DNA of 16,547 nt from Candidatus Omnitrophota bacterium (GTDB lineage: Bacteria; Omnitrophota; Gorgyraeia; Zapsychrales; Fredricksoniimonadaceae). Location: positions 1 to 16,547 of the forward strand of contig JACPXN010000103.1 of the NCBI GenBank assembly GCA_016196515.1, in the 5' to 3' direction. Numbering within the stretch: position 1 is the first letter of the stretch; each line of letters opens with the position of its first letter. The notes under the pieces are model-generated. The model worked only from the letters and a program-made list of their open reading frames with translations. It was not told the DNA's origin and did no database searches. The translations under genes were made by a program, and so were the position numbers. Shown here piece by piece: positions 11,860 to 16,547 of the stretch.

Positions 11860-12530
11860 ATTCGGGGGTGACAATCCTGTTGATTTGTGTTTTTGCCGTC
11901 GGAACAGTATTTGCTAAGGATATTCCCGAACAAGAGCCAAGCACCACGGTCCATGTGGCCGTCGGCAAGGTGAGTGAAGTGTTTTTCCCAGGGAAGATCG
12001 CCAAGGTTGTCAAGGGCGGCGCGTCGGATTCCGTGCTCATCGAGGTTTTGGACCAGTCGTTGTATCTTTTACCCAAGTCAAATGCACCGGCGGACATTTT
12101 TGTCACCACGGTCTCCGGACGCTCCTATCCGTTGACCCTGACCGTAGCACCCCAACACGATATCAAGGTTGAGATCGGCGGGGGTTCTGTCGGCGGCATC
12201 AGTCCAGGCGCCAGTCATGATGTGATGGATGTGATGAAAGATATCTTATCCGGGCATGAACCGCCGGGGTCAACGGCGCTTAAGGTCAAGCGCGCTGACA
12301 TCCTTTTTAAGGACAGTAAAATCCGGCTGTATATGCGTTCCGGCTATGATCTGCCGGCATTGACGGCTTATATTTTAGAAGCCAGGAATCTGACGGACAA
12401 CAGCGTCATTGTCCCTATTGAGCAGGTGACTTTTCCTCGTTTATTAGCGATCACATCGGATAGGGACATGATCGCACCCAAAGGCCGGGAAGGGGACAGC
12501 ACGGCCGTTTATTTGGTGGTTGGAGAATAA
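11856..12530 (+). CDS. traK: Type IV secretion outer-membrane-complex protein TraK (VirB9-like)
   Basis: The 224-residue protein starts at ATG 11856 within an ATGA overlap with traE, behind a purine-rich GGAGGAGGGAG ribosome site. Residues 1-20 are a signal peptide (VFA/KD). The mature protein is beta-rich: TTVHVAVGKVSEVFFPGKIAKVV (30-52), then LYLLPKSNAPADIFVTTVSGRSYPLTLTV, the layout of the TraK/secretin-N domain in which a vibrating loop of conserved hydrophobics precedes a TNxxV-like segment. The C-terminal half carries a second beta domain and a gap rich in Gly (VEIGGGSVGGISPG). TraK forms the periplasmic and outer-membrane core with TraB and TraV. The family call relies partly on position between traE and traB. 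Confidence 0.82.
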   Translation: MNSGVTILLICVFAVGTVFAKDIPEQEPSTTVHVAVGKVSEVFFPGKIAKVVKGGASDSVLIEVLDQSLYLLPKSNAPADIFVTTVSGRSYPLTLTVAPQHDIKVEIGGGSVGGISPGASHDVMDVMKDILSGHEPPGSTALKVKRADILFKDSKIRLYMRSGYDLPALTAYILEARNLTDNSVIVPIEQVTFPRLLAITSDRDMIAPKGREGDSTAVYLVVGE

Positions 12531-12531
12531 T

Positions 12532-13671
12532 ATGAACATTGAACAGGTCAAAACAAAGATCCGCCAGCACCCCATGGCTGCTTATCCTTTGATTGGTTTA
12601 GCCGTCTTGGGGTTTTTCGGTTTCATCATGACATCAGGGAAACAAAAGCCGGCTGCCGGCCCAAAAACGCAGGCAACAGAGGGTAAGAATATCGGTTTGT
12701 CCGTCGGCGGTATTGACCAGAAGGCCTATCTTGTCCGTCTCGAGAAAAATTACTATGACTTTGAGGACCGCGTCAAAGCCATGGAGCAGGAGGTCAAGAG
12801 CATGAAATCCCTTGCCGATGAGATCAAAAGCGGCCAAAAGGACATGACCAAGACAGTGGCGAAATTAGACGGCCGGTTGACAACTAAAATGGAAGACCGA
12901 TTGTCCGAGTTTCAAAATGAAATGGAAACCTCCAATCCGATGAACGCCGTTTCTGGCCAGGCATTGGACCTGTCCATCGCGGACATACAACCGGTCGTCC
13001 GCAAAAACCAGGACGCGGGTACTGTTTATTTGCCCGTGGGCAGTTTCTGCAAAGGTACGCTTTTGACCGGTGTTTACGCGGCTTCCGACGCGAATAATCC
13101 TTTGCCGGTGCTGATATCCTTGGACGAAGCGTTTCATGGCCCCAACCAGACGCGTATCCCCTTGAAGGGCGCCTTTGTTTTGGGCAAAGCTTTCGGTGAC
13201 CTGGTGTCCGAGCGCGCGCTCATCCAGATCATCGCGATCTCATCCGTGTTGCCCAACGGGCAGGCGTTTGAAGAAGGCGCTGATCTGGGCTATGTCACCG
13301 ATGCCCAGGGAGAACTGGGGATCAAAGGGCAGGTCATCCGCAACACCGGCCGGGCATTGGCTTTAAACTTTATGGGCGGCTTTGCCGCCGGAGGGGCCCA
13401 GGCATTGGCCGACGATGAGGTGACGACCGACAGGACCAGGTATGGAGGCGTCACCCGTAATGTCACGGGCGATACGGGCAAGAACGCTTTGTTTTCCGGT
13501 TTGGCCCAAAGTGCCGGTAAGATGGCGGAATATTACGGACAGCAGGCGCAGAATCTAGTGCCGGCCGTGCACGTCAAAAGCGGTACACAGGTTTATTTTA
13601 TCGTCCAGAAAGGGGTAACAATTGATGGTTTACCGCGCGATCCTCACATACGCGTTGCTCATCTCGATTAG
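12532..13671 (+). CDS. traB: Type IV secretion channel scaffold TraB (VirB10-like)
   Basis: From ATG 12532, six bases after GGAG 12522-12525, the protein has 379 residues. One TM helix (about 18-34) anchors it in the inner membrane. Residues about 64-132 form a coiled coil in place of the proline-rich stalk usual in VirB10. The barrel domain is clear: TVYLPVGSFCKGTLLTGVYAA (164-184), ISLDEAFHGPNQTRIPLKGAFVLGKAFGDLVSERALI (195-231), GYVTDAQGELGIKGQVIRNTG (253-273), then the Gly/Ala-rich antenna region and the terminal VHVKSGTQVYFIVQKGV. This is the TraB of F-type systems, spanning from inner to outer membrane. The final 47 bases overlap traV. Confidence 0.93.
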   Translation: MNIEQVKTKIRQHPMAAYPLIGLAVLGFFGFIMTSGKQKPAAGPKTQATEGKNIGLSVGGIDQKAYLVRLEKNYYDFEDRVKAMEQEVKSMKSLADEIKSGQKDMTKTVAKLDGRLTTKMEDRLSEFQNEMETSNPMNAVSGQALDLSIADIQPVVRKNQDAGTVYLPVGSFCKGTLLTGVYAASDANNPLPVLISLDEAFHGPNQTRIPLKGAFVLGKAFGDLVSERALIQIIAISSVLPNGQAFEEGADLGYVTDAQGELGIKGQVIRNTGRALALNFMGGFAAGGAQALADDEVTTDRTRYGGVTRNVTGDTGKNALFSGLAQSAGKMAEYYGQQAQNLVPAVHVKSGTQVYFIVQKGVTIDGLPRDPHIRVAHLD

Positions 13672-14032
13672 TGCCTGCGCGGCCGGTCCTCAAAGGCCTG
13701 TGTTGACGCCCCGCCTGACCATGATGGACATTTACGCCAACAGCGTCGGGGACAGCCAGAAAGAGATGGCCCGTACCGTGCAGGAAAACCTCAAAGAGCA
13801 AAAGACATTCGGTTACGTTAAACCCTATATTCCTGTGATGACCTCTCCTGTGGTGCGTAAGGTCTGGGTACCGGACCACAGGTCTGATGAGGACGGCGGT
13901 GTCTTGGTGGCCGGCCATTGGGTTTATGTCATGGTCCAGCCCCCGCGCTGGTTCATCCAGGAAGAAACCAAAAACGTGGACGTGCCTGTGATCATCCCGT
14001 CAGTACCGGTTCAAAAACAGGAAAGGCCGTGA
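13625..14032 (+). CDS. traV: Type IV secretion outer-membrane lipoprotein TraV
   Basis: The start is taken as ATG 13625, nine bases after AGGGG (13611-13615), giving 135 residues. The N-terminus is a lipoprotein signal: LLISISAC with lipobox ISA/C and the lipidated cysteine at 18. The C-terminal half, VRKVWVPDHRSDEDGGVLVAGHWVYVMVQPPRW (about 78-110), follows the TraV pattern (a Trp-(I/V)-x-P segment, an Asp/Gly patch, a VY-strand, then a final Trp). It has no cysteine besides the lipobox one, so the extra cysteines seen in F TraV are missing. It should anchor the TraK/TraB core in the outer membrane, and would need Lgt and LspA for maturation. Confidence 0.78.
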   Translation: MVYRAILTYALLISISACAAGPQRPVLTPRLTMMDIYANSVGDSQKEMARTVQENLKEQKTFGYVKPYIPVMTSPVVRKVWVPDHRSDEDGGVLVAGHWVYVMVQPPRWFIQEETKNVDVPVIIPSVPVQKQERP

Positions 14033-14033
14033 T

Positions 14034-16367
14034 ATGGCGCTTCGATTAAAACAGATGGAAGCTTTGTTTGATGAAGGGTACTGTCTCACCGATCTGCTGC
14101 CGTATATCGAATATACCGATGGTGTTTTTGTATTGGCCGACGGCGGTCTAGGCAAGGTATGGCATATTGATCCATGGGAAACCGAAGGCAGGGGTCAGGA
14201 ATTTTTGTCCTTGCTCGCGGGCCATTTGGAAAACCTTTTGACCCGTATTCCGACGGAAAAATTGGCCTGCCAGATGATCTTGAAAAAGACAGATGTCTTT
14301 TTTACCCTGCGCTATTTTCCCCGCTGGCGTCATCCTCAACAGATGGCATCGCATCAGGAGGATTTTAAGAAATATATATCGCTCATCGAGGGAGTGTTTC
14401 AATCGGCCGGTATTGAATATCACCCGGTGGACGGCGAAGCCATGGCCCAATGGCTGTACGGAATATTGAATCCTAAACGCAGGCAGTCTACCCCCAAGGT
14501 CATTTTAGACGAGGGAAATCCCATCCGGGACCAGATCATTTTTTCTTCCCCCCAGGCGGCGCCCCAAGATTTTGTCTGCGAGGGTATCCACATGAGGGTT
14601 GTCACTTTAAAGGAATTGCCTTCTGCAACGGTATGCGGCATGTTCAGCCGCGAGTTTCATGACGGCAATCCGTTTTGCCTTTTGGATGCGGCGCCGGATC
14701 TGATGATCGTTGTTAATTTTACGGTCCCTCCTTTGGCCGAAACGCTGTCGCGTTTGCAAATGCAAAAAAGTTTCGCGTTCATGCACCAGGAAAATTGGCT
14801 GGGGGACAAAAGCGTTGAGGCCGTGGAAAAGAAGAAAGAGTTGGATGAAACCATCGCGGAAATGTTCAAGGGGGCCGGAAAGATCGTTTATGGACGGTGG
14901 CATTTCATTGTCCGGGACGAGGATCCTGCGGCTTGCGAAGCTTTTGCGGACGCCGTTATCAATGGCCTGAACCGTTTTAACTGCGAAGGGGTCAAGGAGG
15001 ACTTGATAGGCTCATCGCTGTTTTTGACGTGCTTGCCTTTGAATTTCGACCCTTATTACGAAAAATTTATTCGCCGTGCCAAACGGGTGGCCTCGGCCAA
15101 TGCCAGCCACATGCTGCCTTTATATGGCGCTTTTCGCGGTACACAAACGGCGGCGCAGATCTATTTGAACCGCCGGGGAGTAAAAGTCAATGTGGATTTT
15201 TTTGATTCCAATACCAACCCCCACGCCATGGTCATCGGCGCTTCCGGCTCGGGGAAAAGTTTTTTCATGAACGATTTTATTTTACAAAATGAACGTTTGG
15301 ACGCGCACTTTTTTGTTTTGGACAAAGGGGACTCTTATAAAAAACTTTGTACGATCCTGGGTGGGCAATATATGGCGTTCGATTTGAATGCGCCCGTGAC
15401 CATCAATCCTTTTGCCAATCAGCCGACGCCGGAGAATCTGTCATTTCTGCTTTCCTTATTGTCTCAAATGGCCTCCGGCGGCGACGAGCGCGACCGGCTC
15501 AACAGGGAAGAAGAAGGCCTTTTGCACCGGGCGGTCTTAAAGGCCTATGAAAAACAGAACGCAGGGGCAGGCCCCTGCGCCCGCCCGGAAATCACCTTGT
15601 CCGATGTCGTTGCCGTGCTCAATAACAGCGCATTTAATGATGAATTCGGCATCAATTCTTTAATGGGCCCCACGCTGGCTTTGCGGTTGACCCCATTCAC
15701 CCGTAAGGGACCCTATGGGGTTTTCTTTGACGGTCCGAATCGATTTTTCATCAAAAGCCGCTTTGTCGTTTTTGAACTGGCCAATTTGAGCGCTTATCCC
15801 GACCTGCAATTGGCGGTTTTATTGAACCTCATGTTCTTTATGACCAATTTCGTCTGCGCCGCTGACATGCGTCCCAAACGTAAATACCTTTTGATCGACG
15901 AAGCGTGGTCTCTGCTCAAGGTCAAGAATACGGCGGATTTTATCGCCAACGCGTTTAAGACATTCCGCAAATACCGCTGTTCGGTGGTGGCCATCACCCA
16001 GGAAGTCGCCGACCTGACCCGCCAGGAAAGCGGCATGGCCGTTATTGCCAATACGGCCAATAAGATTTTTCTCAAGCAGGAGCAGGCCGTGGTCGATCTT
16101 CTCAAAGATAAATTGTCTTTTGATGAGGCGACCATTCAATTGTTAAAGACCGTCACAACCGTGAAAGGAAAATTTTCCGAAGGGCTGGTCATGACCGATG
16201 CTTGCAAAGGCGTTATCCGTCTGGTGCCGGACCCATTCTTATACTGGGTCGCGAACTCCGAACCCAAAAATAATGACTATCTTTTTAAGAAAGCCGGATT
16301 ATGTAACGGTAATTTTATCGAGGCCGTAAACTTGTGTGCCAAGGAGCATCCTTATGGAATTCAATAA
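14034..16367 (+). CDS. traC: Type IV secretion ATPase TraC (VirB4-like)
   Basis: The 777-residue protein is the pilus-assembly ATPase at the inner-membrane face. AGGAAAGG (14019-14026) lies upstream of ATG 14034, one base after the traV stop. The N-terminal TraC domain shows LLPYIEYTDGVFVLADGGLG (about 21-40). Walker A is GASGSGKS (402-409), followed by FVLDKGDSYKKLCTILGGQYMAFD. Walker B is YLLIDEAW (about 618-625, D622/E623), and VVAITQEVADLTRQESGMAVIANTANKIFLKQ is the VirB4/TraC C-terminal signature. F TraC is 875 residues, so this one is somewhat short. Residues 510-518 (AGAGPCARP) are encoded by a palindrome and look like an insert in the ATPase domain. The end overlaps the next gene by 14 bases. 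Confidence 0.95.
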   Translation: MALRLKQMEALFDEGYCLTDLLPYIEYTDGVFVLADGGLGKVWHIDPWETEGRGQEFLSLLAGHLENLLTRIPTEKLACQMILKKTDVFFTLRYFPRWRHPQQMASHQEDFKKYISLIEGVFQSAGIEYHPVDGEAMAQWLYGILNPKRRQSTPKVILDEGNPIRDQIIFSSPQAAPQDFVCEGIHMRVVTLKELPSATVCGMFSREFHDGNPFCLLDAAPDLMIVVNFTVPPLAETLSRLQMQKSFAFMHQENWLGDKSVEAVEKKKELDETIAEMFKGAGKIVYGRWHFIVRDEDPAACEAFADAVINGLNRFNCEGVKEDLIGSSLFLTCLPLNFDPYYEKFIRRAKRVASANASHMLPLYGAFRGTQTAAQIYLNRRGVKVNVDFFDSNTNPHAMVIGASGSGKSFFMNDFILQNERLDAHFFVLDKGDSYKKLCTILGGQYMAFDLNAPVTINPFANQPTPENLSFLLSLLSQMASGGDERDRLNREEEGLLHRAVLKAYEKQNAGAGPCARPEITLSDVVAVLNNSAFNDEFGINSLMGPTLALRLTPFTRKGPYGVFFDGPNRFFIKSRFVVFELANLSAYPDLQLAVLLNLMFFMTNFVCAADMRPKRKYLLIDEAWSLLKVKNTADFIANAFKTFRKYRCSVVAITQEVADLTRQESGMAVIANTANKIFLKQEQAVVDLLKDKLSFDEATIQLLKTVTTVKGKFSEGLVMTDACKGVIRLVPDPFLYWVANSEPKNNDYLFKKAGLCNGNFIEAVNLCAKEHPYGIQ
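15561..15578. repeat. GC-rich palindrome within traC
   Basis: GCAGGGGC (15561-15568) and GCCCCTGC (15571-15578) are exact inverted copies around AG. It is in frame and encodes AGAGPC in a polar stretch between the two Walker motifs. The sequence differs from the CCCGCC family at 2740 and 10542, so it may be a separate element. Confidence 0.55.
16341..16346 (+). promoter_or_regulatory. Ribosome binding site of the final lipoprotein gene
   Basis: AAGGAG lies seven bases before ATG 16354 and supports a real start inside the traC end. Confidence 0.65.
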
Positions 16368-16547
16368 GATGTTTTCCCTCCCCCTTGTGATTTTATTCTG
16401 TTCCGGCTGTGCGACGATGTCCCCTGAACAAAAAGGCGTTTATGAACAGGGTTACCGGGCCGGCGTAGGAGAACAAATGCGTCACATCGCCGCCAGTTTC
16501 CAGGGTGGTAATTTTCCTTATTATCATTGGACGCAGCCCATGGTCCA
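16354..16547 (+). CDS. Putative lipoprotein of the secretion operon (partial, runs off the window)
   Basis: The frame is open from ATG 16354 to the window edge (64 complete codons). A signal-like start MEFNKMFSLPLVILFCSGC is followed by ATMSPEQKGVYEQGYRAGV; the cysteine at 19 after Ser-Gly is a likely lipidation site, although the -3 residue is Cys rather than Leu. The next visible part is GGNFPYYHWTQPMV. I do not recognise the family. The AAGGAG site, the 14-base overlap with traC and the lipobox argue for a real operon member. In F the genes after traC are trbI, traW and traU; this does not look like any of them. Confidence 0.7.
   Translation, partial: MEFNKMFSLPLVILFCSGCATMSPEQKGVYEQGYRAGVGEQMRHIAASFQGGNFPYYHWTQPMV

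Noticed and set aside
12520..12531. TTG start for traB at 12520 and, similarly, TTG at 13622 for traV
   Set aside because: Each has an ATG a few codons on (12532 and 13625) with well-spaced ribosome sites.

Overview
The window is a single-strand (+) bacterial stretch at roughly 53% GC (estimated by eye), in two parts: a housekeeping and envelope block (about 1-9445) and the front of a type IV secretion (conjugation-type) operon (about 9540-16547). The organism should be Gram-negative (diderm): it encodes lipoprotein maturation enzymes, lipobox proteins, an MreBC rod system, and TraK/TraB/TraV components of an outer-membrane-spanning channel. The gene style (short overlapping housekeeping genes, paired-palindrome repeats between genes, a membrane-anchored coiled-coil protein beside aroA and mreB) suggests an uncultivated phylum such as Omnitrophota or a PVC-related lineage. 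That placement is inference from style only; no marker gene was compared.

Positions 1-2112: the tail of a DksA/TraR-type zinc-finger gene, then lspA, lgt and rluD, the last three overlapping end to end. LspA and Lgt carry out consecutive steps of lipoprotein maturation. Positions 2113-4277: a promoter, a membrane-anchored coiled-coil protein of unknown function, and aroA, joined by a GTGA overlap. Positions 4278-6235: a strong promoter only a few bases ahead of mreB, followed by mreC; mreD, PBP2 and rodA do not follow. Positions 6241-7828: a YadGH-like ABC-2 exporter. Positions 7902-8477: a secreted YceI protein. Positions 8785-9444: a multi-TM protein related to the TM-helix part of mechanosensitive channel families.

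Positions 4274-8740 are rich in palindromic DNA. Four copies of a 55-58 bp paired-hairpin repeat sit at or just after gene ends or in a leader, and in two cases the repeat supplies the stop codon. There is also an 18-bp-stem hairpin, a three-hairpin element and a perfect 28-bp palindrome.

Positions 9445-9665 separate the two parts: a terminator-like hairpin, then a TTGACA/TATCAT promoter whose -35 box lies in the centre of a 12-12-12 inverted repeat, which looks like an operator. It drives a tightly packed operon: an unrecognised polytopic protein, then pilin (TraA/TrbC/VirB2-like), traL, traE, traK, traB, traV, traC and a truncated lipoprotein gene. The order A-L-E-K-B-V-C is that of F-type transfer operons. 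No relaxase, coupling protein, integrase, att site or oriT is visible, so the window alone does not show whether this is an integrative element, a plasmid or a resident secretion/DNA-exchange machine.

No tRNA, rRNA, CRISPR array or transposase gene was found.
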